Source: Nanobdellota archaeon (GTDB taxonomy: Archaea; Nanobdellota; Nanobdellia; Parvarchaeales; Parvarchaeaceae). From it: 53,570 nt of DNA. The notes under the pieces were generated by a model, which was not told the origin of the DNA, did no database searches, and was given only the letters and a program-made list of their open reading frames with translations. The position numbers and the translations under genes are program-made. Shown piece by piece: positions 28,291 to 37,159 of the stretch. The DNA is taken from the NCBI GenBank assembly GCA_021846665.1, contig JAJZWM010000004.1, positions 1 through 53,570 of the forward strand, read 5' to 3'. Every line of letters starts with the position of its first letter. Within the stretch, counting starts at the first letter, position 1.

Positions 28291-29699
28291 TAAACTTAAT
28301 ACTTCTTCTTGTAGTACCTGCAATTGGCATACTTTTTTTAATTCTAAAAAAATTTTATGATAAGTTGCCTTCTTCAGAGATAATAGTACTTTCAGCAATG
28401 GTAGTAAATGCTATTTTATTTGTTCTCGGCCTCATTTTTGGCTTTTCAGGCTTTAATGTAAATATAAATCCCAGTATAAGCTTTTCTTTTTCATTGCAGG
28501 AAAATTTCATAACTATCCCATTTCTTCTTCTAGCAGTAACAGTTCCTATTGGAATATTTCTTTTTGCAACTAAAGAGATAAAACAAAGCAAAGTCATCTT
28601 TTATTTATTTTATCTTTTAGTATACGTTTCTGTTATATCGGTTTTTGTTTCATCAAATCTTATAGTATTCTTTATATTCTGGGAAGTTGCGGTTCTTTCT
28701 CTATTTTTCATCACAGGGCTGTGGGGCGATCATGAAAAAGGTAAAAGGGCAGCTATGAAATTTCTTGTATTCACTCAATTCGGAAGTCTTACCCTTCTTG
28801 CAGTTTTTATACTGCTTTTCCTTTATACCGGTAGCTTCAACTTTTCCGTTATCGCTTCTAAGATGTCGCTTTTGCCTTCATATATAGAATACATCTCCTT
28901 TTTCCTGCTTTTAATAACAGTCATGATAAAGATGCCAATATTTCCATTCCATGGCTGGCTTCTTGACTCATACTATTACTCACCTTCTTCAGGGACTATG
29001 CTTTTATCTAGCGCACTTTCAAAGCTTGGTGGATTTGCATTTATATTATTTGGTTTTGGACTTTTCAGAAATCTTCTTTTTGATTTCAGGTTGCCTTTGA
29101 TAGCTTTAGGAGTGTTTACTGCAATTTACATCGCGTTTACTGCTTCTGGTCAAAAGGATCTGAAAAAGCTTCTGTCTTATTCAAGCATGTTTTACATGTC
29201 ATTGGTGTTTATTGGTATCTCATCAGGCATTAGTTTAGCAGTAGCAGGATCTGTTCTTTTAATGATAAGTCATGGATTCATAATCACAATGTTGTTTGGA
29301 GTATCCTACATACTAATGCAAAAGACTGGTACAAATGAAACTGAAAAGATGGGGGGGCTCATGTCAAGAATGCCGCTTCTTTCTTTCTTCTTTATATTTG
29401 GAATATTTGCAAGTCTTGGAGTTCCAGGATTATCAAATTTTCCAGGGGAATTACTGATTTTCATAGGTTCCTATGGAGTTGCAGGCATATCCCTTATTGC
29501 AATCTTTGGTATAATGCTTTCTACGAATTATTATTTAAGGGTAATTAAACAGTCTTTATTCGGTCAGTTAAAAAAGACTTTTGCAGGTTTAACGGACATT
29601 TCAAAAAACGAGTTGCTTTTTATGGTTTTTCTGTCTTTCTTTATTCTTTTATTGGGGCTTTTCCCTTCATTAATTTTAAACACTCTCGGAGGACTATAA
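28287..29699 (+). CDS. nuoM: complex I subunit NuoM
   Basis: This 470-residue antiporter-like subunit has about 14 helices. Motifs: 'FFIFWEVAVLSLFFITGLWG', 'KMPIFPFHGWLLDSYYYSPS', 'LLSSALSKLGGFAFILFGFG' and 'KLLSYSSMFYMSLVFIGIS'. It sits between NuoL and NuoN in the membrane arm. One base separates it from nuoN. Confidence 0.95.
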   Translation: MINLILLLVVPAIGILFLILKKFYDKLPSSEIIVLSAMVVNAILFVLGLIFGFSGFNVNINPSISFSFSLQENFITIPFLLLAVTVPIGIFLFATKEIKQSKVIFYLFYLLVYVSVISVFVSSNLIVFFIFWEVAVLSLFFITGLWGDHEKGKRAAMKFLVFTQFGSLTLLAVFILLFLYTGSFNFSVIASKMSLLPSYIEYISFFLLLITVMIKMPIFPFHGWLLDSYYYSPSSGTMLLSSALSKLGGFAFILFGFGLFRNLLFDFRLPLIALGVFTAIYIAFTASGQKDLKKLLSYSSMFYMSLVFIGISSGISLAVAGSVLLMISHGFIITMLFGVSYILMQKTGTNETEKMGGLMSRMPLLSFFFIFGIFASLGVPGLSNFPGELLIFIGSYGVAGISLIAIFGIMLSTNYYLRVIKQSLFGQLKKTFAGLTDISKNELLFMVFLSFFILLLGLFPSLILNTLGGL

Positions 29700-29700
29700 A

Positions 29701-31053
29701 ATGGAATACCTAAATCCACAGTATATTTTGTTTGCTGGTATACTACTTCTCATACTTGTAGATTTCCTAAGGCACAGTTTGAAGAGTAATAAAAAGGCTA
29801 TTTTGCACTATTTAACAGCCGTTTTTCTTGGTTTAGCGCTTGTTTTTGATGTTATCTATGGAAATATGAATATAAACCTATTTTCTGAGGTACAGTATTC
29901 CCAGTTTGTAACAGGTTTCATGCTGTTTCTTTCCTTTTTCATATACCTTTTCATAATATCAGATAAAAATGAACACAGCGTTGCAATAGACATTTCATAT
30001 CTTTCTGCAGTTCTTGGTTCGACTCTTGTAGTTTTATCAAGTAATCTTATTTCCATGTTTATCTCCATAGAAATACTATCCATATCCACTTATGCTCTTG
30101 TTTACATGTATAAATCAGGAAATGCACTTGAAGGCGCCGTAAAATATCTTTCGACAGGAGTGATATCAATGGTAATTTTAATCTTTGGAATATCTCTTAT
30201 TTATGCAGGTGCAGGTACTCTCTCATTTTCTTCTTTGCATGTTATTTCCTACCTTCCATTCATTGCAGGTGTTGCAATAGTAATAGCTGGGCTAGGCTTT
30301 AAATCAACCCTCGTTCCGTTTCATATGTGGGCTCCAGATACATATGAAGCCTCGAAAAGCTCGGTAACAGCATTTATCTCTTCAGTATCCAAGGCAGCTG
30401 GCCTGATTGCAATGATAAGGATATTCTTCTTTGCACTGCCTGTCTCTTCGCTTTTCGTTACTGCGCTTTTTCTTTCAATAGCTCTTATAACTATATTTTT
30501 AAGTTCATTTCTTGCGTCTGTGCAGGACAGAATAAAGAGAATACTAGCTTACTCAAGTATCTCACAAGCTGGTTTTGCATTCATAAGTATAGCAGTTCTT
30601 ACTACTAGAGGTATAAACGCAGCTGTGTTCTATATATTTGCATTTGCAGTAGCAGATGCAATAGTGTTTCTTGCATATGATATGTTTGAAAATAAAAAGA
30701 TAATCTATAAGAAGGAAAGCGATTCGATGACACAGGTTTCAAGGATAGGGGCTGCGGCATTCTTTATAGGTATACTATCTCTTGCAGGCTTTCCGCCTAC
30801 AATAGGTTTCTTTGGAAAACTACTTATCTTTTACGCTTTATTCAGCAGCGGATACTTTGCACTGGTTATACTTACGTTTTTTGCACTTTTGGTTTCTACA
30901 TTCTATTACTTTAATATACTGTCTGAAATGCATATCATTGATAAAATAATTAAGAGTAAAAAACAAGTACCTATTAAAAAAGAGCAGAGGATAAAAGAAG
31001 TAATACTGATAATACTTACATTATTTTTATTTATTGGAGTAATCTTTGCATAG
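29701..31053 (+). CDS. nuoN: complex I subunit NuoN
   Basis: This 450-residue antiporter-like subunit is the last gene of the operon. It has 'FISIEILSISTYALVYMYKS', 'FKSTLVPFHMWAPDTYEASK' and 'RILAYSSISQAGFAFISIAV'. No genes for NuoA-D, H or I lie in this window, so the quinone and hydrogenase-like modules must be encoded elsewhere if a full complex I exists. Confidence 0.95.
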   Translation: MEYLNPQYILFAGILLLILVDFLRHSLKSNKKAILHYLTAVFLGLALVFDVIYGNMNINLFSEVQYSQFVTGFMLFLSFFIYLFIISDKNEHSVAIDISYLSAVLGSTLVVLSSNLISMFISIEILSISTYALVYMYKSGNALEGAVKYLSTGVISMVILIFGISLIYAGAGTLSFSSLHVISYLPFIAGVAIVIAGLGFKSTLVPFHMWAPDTYEASKSSVTAFISSVSKAAGLIAMIRIFFFALPVSSLFVTALFLSIALITIFLSSFLASVQDRIKRILAYSSISQAGFAFISIAVLTTRGINAAVFYIFAFAVADAIVFLAYDMFENKKIIYKKESDSMTQVSRIGAAAFFIGILSLAGFPPTIGFFGKLLIFYALFSSGYFALVILTFFALLVSTFYYFNILSEMHIIDKIIKSKKQVPIKKEQRIKEVILIILTLFLFIGVIFA

Positions 31054-31164
31054 ATATCATAACTTAAATGAATAGCGTTATAACCTTAGTTATATATTAA
31101 ATACATAAGATTTATTTTTATATTGAATGTCGGAATGATATTATATTGTTAATTTAAGGCTGTA

Positions 31165-31860
31165 ATGGATATAGAAGATTTTAATTTAAGATTTAAAAAA
31201 GGTTATAGAGCTGTTTTCGTTGGGGACTACGCTGTTGTTGGTGATATACATCTAGGCTTTGAAGAGGACATAAATAGTAATGGTTATAATATTTGGGAAA
31301 AAACTGATGAGATTACATCTCAAATAATAAACTTAGGAGCCAGAAAACTTATTTTGCTTGGTGATATAAGAAAGGAATATGAAGAGATAAAACCTAAGGA
31401 AGGAGGTGCACTTATAAAGTTTTTCTCAAGACTGGCAGACAATTTTGATGAGATAGTACTAACAAAAGGGAATCATGATGGGGGAATAGAGAAGATAACT
31501 AGCAGATTTAACAATATCTTAGTCAAAAATGAATTTATGTATAATAATATAGGATTTATGCATGGCCATAGTCTTCCTTCTTTAGAAATGGCAAGAGAAG
31601 CAGAAACTCTATGTATAAGTCATATTCATCCCTCATTTACTTTTAGGGATTCGAATGGAGTTTCATATAAAGAGGACTGTTTTTTCATGCTTAAAATAAA
31701 ACTTCCAAAGGAAAAATATCCTGGCTCAAAATTGAAAAGAGCTATAATAATACCGAAATTTAATCCTTACATAGGAAGCTCTACTGAAATAAGCAGTAGA
31801 GGGATAATGAGATATGCCGAAATAGATGGTAAGATGACTCTAGATTTGGTAGTTTTCTAA
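31165..31860 (+). CDS. calcineurin-like metallophosphoesterase
   Basis: This 231-residue protein has the metallophosphoesterase motif set: 'VGDIHLGFE', 'LLGDIRKEY', 'LTKGNHDGG', 'FMHGHS' and 'SHIHPSF', which coordinate two metal ions. It resembles the short archaeal ICC/YfcE-like single-domain phosphoesterases, often annotated as predicted phosphoesterases of unknown substrate. No nuclease accessory domain is present. Confidence 0.9.
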   Translation: MDIEDFNLRFKKGYRAVFVGDYAVVGDIHLGFEEDINSNGYNIWEKTDEITSQIINLGARKLILLGDIRKEYEEIKPKEGGALIKFFSRLADNFDEIVLTKGNHDGGIEKITSRFNNILVKNEFMYNNIGFMHGHSLPSLEMAREAETLCISHIHPSFTFRDSNGVSYKEDCFFMLKIKLPKEKYPGSKLKRAIIIPKFNPYIGSSTEISSRGIMRYAEIDGKMTLDLVVF

Positions 31861-31900
31861 AAAAGAAGGGTTATAAATTTAAAATATTCTTATAAATACT

Positions 31901-32833
31901 ATGAGTCCAGAAGAATTTTGGTTTTTTGTAATAGGTATATTTGCATTATTAGCTCTCTTTCTTCTAAGTATATTTATACCAAGTATGTTTTATGCTTTTG
32001 CTATAATAGCAATCGTAGTGGCTGCAGTTATATTCTTTATAACTTTTGTAAAGAAATACAGCCAGTTCGAAAGAGGGATTATATTTAGGCTTGGTAAGTT
32101 TAATCGTATAGCTGGCCCTGGTTGGGCTATAGTTGTGCCTTTCTTTGAGGAAGAATACAAGAAAGTTGATGTTAGAGTGAAAATGGTAGACATAACGTCC
32201 TCTGATATATTTACAGCAGATGATCTTAAAATATCGTTAGAAGGTACTATATATTATCAGATAATAGACCCGGAAAAGGCAACGTTACAGATAGATAATT
32301 ATGGCCAGGGTTTATCTAATTTAGTACAGTCTGCAATAAGGAACGCAATAGCATCTTTAACTATGAGACAAGTTTTTGGAAGTCTTGATAGATTAAATGA
32401 TATACTTGCAGATGCAATAAGACATATGACGTGGAAATGGGGCATAGATGTTCCTTCAGTTCAATTGAGATCAGTTTCACCGTCAAATGAAGTTATACAG
32501 GCTATGCAGCAGCCAGAAATAGCAGCAAATCTGCTTCAGGCGCAAAGGTTTAAAGCAGAGGCACAGAAGATAGTTATGGAGGCAATAGGAGAAGGTAGCA
32601 AATCGCTTGATGATCGTTCAATCATGTATCTGTATCTTCAGGCTCTTAAACAGATAGGAGAATCAAGCTCTTCAAAGATAGTTTTACCGATGCAGTTTAT
32701 GCAAAACGCTGGAAGCATGCTTGGTGGGATGGCAGGACTTTCTACAACCGCACTTGCTTCTCTTGGTGGGCAGGAAAATATCCAGAACGTTATAAATAAG
32801 ATAAAGGAGAAAATATCTCAGACTAACCCTTGA
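31901..32833 (+). CDS. SPFH/stomatin-like (band 7) membrane protein
   Basis: This 310-residue protein has two adjacent N-terminal hydrophobic segments (about 8-50), then an SPFH domain: 'FERGIIFRLGKFNRIAGPGW', 'VDVRVKMVDI' and 'IDVPSVQLRSVSPSNEVIQA'. A coiled region rich in Ala/Glu/Gln follows. Such proteins form large membrane rings and often partner a NfeD-like protein or a protease; none is adjacent here. The 3' end overlaps the HAD gene by 16 nt on the other strand. Confidence 0.92.
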   Translation: MSPEEFWFFVIGIFALLALFLLSIFIPSMFYAFAIIAIVVAAVIFFITFVKKYSQFERGIIFRLGKFNRIAGPGWAIVVPFFEEEYKKVDVRVKMVDITSSDIFTADDLKISLEGTIYYQIIDPEKATLQIDNYGQGLSNLVQSAIRNAIASLTMRQVFGSLDRLNDILADAIRHMTWKWGIDVPSVQLRSVSPSNEVIQAMQQPEIAANLLQAQRFKAEAQKIVMEAIGEGSKSLDDRSIMYLYLQALKQIGESSSSKIVLPMQFMQNAGSMLGGMAGLSTTALASLGGQENIQNVINKIKEKISQTNP

Positions 32834-33543
32834 TTTAAGCCGTCTAATATATTGTAAACATCATGTAAGTTTTCTATTATAAAATCAGGTTTATATTTAG
32901 AAGTTTTCTTCTTCTCTTCGTTGTATCTATCAAAAAGTACAGTTTTCATGCCCGCTGCTTTTGCATTGTCTATATCTACTTCAGGAGTATCTCCTATGAA
33001 CAGTACTTCATATGTTTTAAGTTTCAGCATTGCAGCCGTTTTTTTAAATGCATTTGGGTCATGTTTGTTTTCGGGTATGTTGTTCTTTGCAATTACCTTT
33101 GCATCAAACTTTTCATTGTAATCAAATTTATCCAAAGTTCTTTTTTTAAGGCCAGGATATAAGCCTTCTCCTGTTAATATCCCTAGCTTTAAGTTCATCT
33201 TTTTAAGCCTGTCTAATGTTTCTTCTACCTCCTCTGTAAATTCCATTCTGTTAATAAGGTGGCTCTCAAAAATTTCTGAATAAGTATCTATTTTTTTTGT
33301 ATCAATGTTTAGGCCACTTTCCTCCGCAAATAGCTCGTAGAAAAGTCTTTTGTATCTTTTAAGAGGGTCTAGGTTATCAAACCTTTTTTGAACTTTTTTT
33401 AGTATACTGTCAAATTTTTTCAAATCAATTGTTTTAAAATCCTCCTGAATCTTGTTTAAAACTAGTTTATTAGCATCGTCTATTGTTTTTGAAGAGTTAA
33501 TTAAAGTATTGTCAAAATCAAATATTATCCCCTTTATTTTCAT
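32818..33543 (-). CDS. HAD-superfamily hydrolase
   Basis: This 241-residue protein is a phosphoglycolate phosphatase-like HAD hydrolase. Motif I is 'IIFDFDNTLINS' with nucleophile Asp and acid Asp. Motif II is 'LGILTGEG' (Thr), motif III uses a Lys near 'KHDPNAF', and motif IV is 'LFIGDTPEVDIDNAKAAGM'. A helical cap lies between motifs I and II. The start is the ATG at 33543; a longer frame reads through the tRNA-Thr gene and is rejected. The substrate is unknown. Confidence 0.88.
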   Translation of the reverse strand: MKIKGIIFDFDNTLINSSKTIDDANKLVLNKIQEDFKTIDLKKFDSILKKVQKRFDNLDPLKRYKRLFYELFAEESGLNIDTKKIDTYSEIFESHLINRMEFTEEVEETLDRLKKMNLKLGILTGEGLYPGLKKRTLDKFDYNEKFDAKVIAKNNIPENKHDPNAFKKTAAMLKLKTYEVLFIGDTPEVDIDNAKAAGMKTVLFDRYNEEKKKTSKYKPDFIIENLHDVYNILDGLNQGLV

Positions 33544-33554
33544 ATTATACAACA

Positions 33555-33626
33555 AGCCTCCGACGGGTGCTGGCCCCGCGACCTTCTGCTTACAAGGCAG
33601 ACGCTCTACCGCTGAGCTACGGAGGC
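33555..33626 (-). tRNA. tRNA-Thr (anticodon TGT)
   Basis: The minus strand gives a full cloverleaf. The acceptor GCCTCCG pairs with CGGAGGC. The D arm is 'GCTCAGCGGTAGAGC'. Anticodon stem TCTGC/GCAGA closes loop CTTGTAA with TGT. The T arm is present. The discriminator is T, as usual for archaeal tRNA-Thr. No intron is seen and CCA is not encoded. Confidence 0.95.
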
Positions 33627-33693
33627 TCAATACGGTATTGATATTCTATTACATTAAAGTAAACTTATATATTTTATGTTTAACGTTTAAACT

Positions 33694-34323
33694 ATGTTAA
33701 TAATGGAAGAATATGAGATTATAGAGCACCTTAAATCAGGATCGGATATTACAGCAAATAAATTTTTAATAGTTGCAATAAATTACAAAGAACCTACATA
33801 CATAAAATTTGAAAGCGATGTTGACTTTAAAGTAGGAGATAAAGTAAACGTAGAAAATAATGATATTTTTTTTAATGAGAAAAATGTAGGTCACATAAAG
33901 GAAATAAGAAGAGCAAGCGAAATAAAGATAGACACAAGGTATGATATAAAGTACACTGGGGGGTATTCAGTAGATGGCAAAAAAGTATACCTAGATGAGC
34001 ATTTCCCAAAGAATATAACTGTTGATGGGAAAATTATTGATACTGTAGAAAGCATTGACAGGCATCATGAAGTTACTGAGAAATGGCTAATAGACGATGC
34101 GTATGAATATGCGTATGCGCATGAAATTGCAACTAAAATCGAGAGAGAGTACATAGAATCCTTAGGTGTAAATTGGGATGACTATTGCAAAGAAGTCAAT
34201 AAAAACCTACACGAAGTTTACATGTCAAAAGCGGAAAAAACTCCATCAGATTTGGATCTTGCACCTTATTTCTATTCAAAGGACGAAAAGGCATTGAAGG
34301 AAATACGGGAAACTAAACAGTAA
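33694..34323 (+). CDS. uncharacterised protein resembling a phage-associated HE-motif family
   Basis: This 209-residue protein has a small beta-rich N-terminus (about 35-70), then 'DIKYTGGYSVDGKKVYLDEH', a short strand pair and the helical motif 'RHHEVTEKWLID' (H124, H125, E126, E129). 'YAHEIATKIEREYIE' (His143) follows, and then 'SDLDLAPYF'. I recall the same order (kVYiDeh, HE..E, AH..A...E, DLDLtPY) in uncharacterised proteins of phages and Alphaproteobacteria. The His/Glu pattern suggests a metal site, but no activity is established. TATA-like sequence at 33664-33674 is shared with tRNA-Thr on the other strand. Confidence 0.6.
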   Translation: MLIMEEYEIIEHLKSGSDITANKFLIVAINYKEPTYIKFESDVDFKVGDKVNVENNDIFFNEKNVGHIKEIRRASEIKIDTRYDIKYTGGYSVDGKKVYLDEHFPKNITVDGKIIDTVESIDRHHEVTEKWLIDDAYEYAYAHEIATKIEREYIESLGVNWDDYCKEVNKNLHEVYMSKAEKTPSDLDLAPYFYSKDEKALKEIRETKQ

Positions 34324-34380
34324 CATTTGCTTTTATTCCAGTAGGCTAAAGAATTAATTCCATAGCTTCATAACTTTTGT

Positions 34381-35130
34381 ATGGAAGATAAATTCATAGA
34401 TGTGCATGCTCATATAAGTGACAGGTCATTGGAAAAGATAAGGAATAATTTCCTAGAAAGCATTTCTAATTCTTATTTGATATTGAATTCTGGAGAAAAT
34501 AAAGATGATAGCGAAAGAATCCTTAAAGACAGTAAAATGTATCCTTTTTTACTTCCATGTATAGGTCTGCATCCCAATGAAATAGCCTATAAATCATATA
34601 AAATTATACAAGAGGAGTTTGATTTCTTTTCAAGGAACATAGGTCAATTTTTTGCTGTCTCAGAAATAGGCTTAGATTATAAAAGCAAGGATATATATCA
34701 GATAGAGCAGGAAAAGGAATTCCTCTATAGAATATTAGAACAAGCAGAGAAAAACAATAAAGTTTGTATAATTCACAGTAGAAAAGCCATAGAGGATGTT
34801 TTTGATGTAGTTTCAAGCTTTAATATAAAGGTAATACTCCATAATTTTGAGGGTAATCTCAGAAACCTTAACAGGGCGCAGGAACTTGGAATAAACATAA
34901 GTATTTCAACAGGTTTTATGAAATTCAAGAAGGAAAATATAATAAAGAATGTTAATGTAGATAAACTGTTTACTGAAACAGATTCACCGGCATTAAGCCC
35001 TGATAGTAATATAAATACTCCTTTGAATATACCTAAACTATTAAATTACATATCTAGTATAAAAAAGATGGAGGCAGAGCAAATAAAATCCATAGTTTAC
35101 AAAAACTTTCGCAGGTTGTTTTATGATTGA
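34381..35130 (+). CDS. tatD: TatD-family metal-dependent hydrolase/DNase
   Basis: This 249-residue TIM-barrel amidohydrolase has metal ligands in 'IDVHAHI' (His9, His11), 'AVSEIGLDY' (Glu), 'CIIHSRKA' (His), 'VILHNFEG' (His) and 'FTETDSPAL' (Asp). Family members act as 3'-5' exonucleases on DNA or as D-aminoacyl-tRNA deacylases. Its end overlaps the RNase Z gene by 8 nt, so the two are coupled. Confidence 0.9.
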   Translation: MEDKFIDVHAHISDRSLEKIRNNFLESISNSYLILNSGENKDDSERILKDSKMYPFLLPCIGLHPNEIAYKSYKIIQEEFDFFSRNIGQFFAVSEIGLDYKSKDIYQIEQEKEFLYRILEQAEKNNKVCIIHSRKAIEDVFDVVSSFNIKVILHNFEGNLRNLNRAQELGINISISTGFMKFKKENIIKNVNVDKLFTETDSPALSPDSNINTPLNIPKLLNYISSIKKMEAEQIKSIVYKNFRRLFYD

Positions 35131-36037
35131 AGGTACATTTATTGGCACAAGTTCAGCGTTTCCTACAGTGAAAAGGAATCATCCTGCAGTTTATATAATG
35201 ATAAACGGGGAAAGAATGCTGTTTGACTGTGGAGAAGGAACGCAGAGACAGATACGAAAAGCAGGATTAAGTCCTTCTATAGACAGTATCTTTATAACAC
35301 ATTGGCATGGGGATCACTCCCTTGGCTTGGGAGGAATAATACAGAGCCTTAACATGATGAAAAGCAATAAAAGACTAAATATATTTGGACCAAGTGGCAC
35401 TGAGCAGGGCATAAAAAATATATTGATGACATATAGGTTCTATAATCAGTTGGATATAAAATCAAAGTCAATAAATGCACCAAAAGAAAAGAAAATATTT
35501 GAAAGAGATAAATACACCGTTTCAGCAATAAACATAGAACATTCGGTTAAATGTCTTGCTTATAAAATAAAAGAGAAAGATGTACGTAATATTTCAGTTG
35601 AAAAACTAGCTGAAAAGGGAATAAAATCAGGTAAATTTTTAAGTAAACTTAAGGAAGGAAAGGATGTCATTTATAATGGCATAAAACTAAAATATAAAGA
35701 TTTTACTTACTTAAAGAAAGGAAAGTCTCTTGCGTATGTTACAGATTTAAGATACAATCGTAACGTAATACCTTTTATAAAGAGTGTAGACACATTGATA
35801 ATAGAAAGTACCTTTGGGGAAGAATTCCAGAAATCATATGAATTTTTTCATCTCAATATAAAAGAGGCAATATCGCTTGCAAAGAGTTCAGGCGCAAAGG
35901 AAGTTTTCTTTGTTCATACAAGTCAGAGGTATGAAAATGATGACTCGCTGGTTAAAAGTGCTGCAGCTCTTTACTCTAAAATGAAGTGCACCTTCAAATA
36001 CTCTTTTCCAGATGACTTTGATAAATTTTCATTGTAA
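35123..36037 (+). CDS. rnz: ribonuclease Z (tRNA 3' processing)
   Basis: This 304-residue metallo-beta-lactamase-fold enzyme cuts tRNA precursors after the discriminator base. The zinc motif 'FITHWHGDHSLG' gives H60, H62, D64 and H65. 'NIEHSVKCLAYKI', 'AYVTDLRYN' and 'FFVHTSQRY' supply the other ligands and the RNase Z-specific His. A helical exosite insertion lies around 185-205. Both tRNA genes here lack an encoded CCA, consistent with a need for this enzyme. Confidence 0.93.
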   Translation: MIEGTFIGTSSAFPTVKRNHPAVYIMINGERMLFDCGEGTQRQIRKAGLSPSIDSIFITHWHGDHSLGLGGIIQSLNMMKSNKRLNIFGPSGTEQGIKNILMTYRFYNQLDIKSKSINAPKEKKIFERDKYTVSAINIEHSVKCLAYKIKEKDVRNISVEKLAEKGIKSGKFLSKLKEGKDVIYNGIKLKYKDFTYLKKGKSLAYVTDLRYNRNVIPFIKSVDTLIIESTFGEEFQKSYEFFHLNIKEAISLAKSSGAKEVFFVHTSQRYENDDSLVKSAAALYSKMKCTFKYSFPDDFDKFSL

Positions 36038-36099
36038 TCTCTGTTTCGCATAAATATAATAGAAACTTATTTAAATTTACTCCTCTTTATAAAAAGGAT

Positions 36100-37128
36100 A
36101 TGAATTCGTTAACAGTAAGCGTTATAGGACCATATAGATCTGGGAAGTCGACTCTTGTAAACAAGCTGCAGCAAAGAAAAGGTGCAGAAGAAGATGTTTC
36201 TTTCTTTTTCTTCAAATACGGTGGAAAAAATGTTACTTTGATAGATACACCTGGAGATATGGACAATCCAACAACTTTAGCTTCAGTTCTTACTCTTTCA
36301 GATGCCATAATATTTTGTGTTTCCCCAGAGAATGGTATTAATCCTCAAGTCGGTGAACAGATAATAATGGCCAGCTCAATTGGTATAAAACAGGGCTTAA
36401 TATGTATAACAAAGGCGGACATATCAACTACAGCAGATATAGAAAAGTTACAAAATCAATTGTCTGCGATAATAAAAGGTACTTCGATGGAAAATTTCGA
36501 GGTAATGGTTGTTGACATAAACAATGATCAGAGTATGGCGGATATACGTGCGAAAGTTTCAGGTTTTTCTTATGAATCAGAAAATATACAAAAACCGTTT
36601 AAAATATTAATAGACCATGCTTTTGAATCAAAAGGCATGTCAATTGCAGTAGGAACAATGCCTACTGGAAAGATAGGTATACATTCTGAGGGAGTAATTG
36701 CGCCTACTCCTTTTACAAAGGAAATTTCGATAAACTCAATTCAAATCAATCAGGAAGATGTACAGTCTGCAGAGGCTGGAGATAGGGTAGGCGTTGCAAT
36801 AAAAGGTGTTTGGCCTTGGGATTTACCAAAAGGAGTTGAGATAAGAAAAAGTGGTAGTTTTAAGGATATAAATGAAGGCGAATTAACTGTTGATGTAAGC
36901 CCATTATATAAGCAGGAAATTAAGGATGACATAAAACTAAACTTAATATTGAACTGGCAGAATTTAGTTGTTACTTTAAGTAATGTAAAAAGTGAAAATA
37001 ATAAAGTAACAGCACATTTTGTTGCAGATAAGAATTTCTGCTTTGACGAAAATGATAAAATGGTGCTAATAAATAAGGATCTGCCTATAAGATTTTTAAG
37101 AGTAGTCGGGAAAACTTCTATAATTTAA
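36100..37128 (+). CDS. SelB/EF-Tu-like translation GTPase
   Basis: This 342-residue protein has a GTPase domain, G1 'GPYRSGKST', G3 'DTPGDMD' and G4 'TKAD' (Thr104 instead of Asn), then two beta-barrel domains ('GDRVGVAIKGVWPWDLPKGV' is EF-Tu domain 2 like). It lacks the long switch regions of EF1A and the C-terminal SECIS-binding domain of SelB. It resembles archaeal SelB-like proteins found in organisms without selenocysteine. The partner RNA or protein is unknown. Confidence 0.8.
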   Translation: MNSLTVSVIGPYRSGKSTLVNKLQQRKGAEEDVSFFFFKYGGKNVTLIDTPGDMDNPTTLASVLTLSDAIIFCVSPENGINPQVGEQIIMASSIGIKQGLICITKADISTTADIEKLQNQLSAIIKGTSMENFEVMVVDINNDQSMADIRAKVSGFSYESENIQKPFKILIDHAFESKGMSIAVGTMPTGKIGIHSEGVIAPTPFTKEISINSIQINQEDVQSAEAGDRVGVAIKGVWPWDLPKGVEIRKSGSFKDINEGELTVDVSPLYKQEIKDDIKLNLILNWQNLVVTLSNVKSENNKVTAHFVADKNFCFDENDKMVLINKDLPIRFLRVVGKTSII

Positions 37129-37159
37129 ATTTTTATAATATAAAATAAATATCTATTCT

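Noticed and set aside
33544-33630. Upstream extension of the HAD hydrolase by 29 codons
   Set aside because: The extension reads through the tRNA-Thr gene. The conserved HAD motif begins eight residues after the ATG at 33543.
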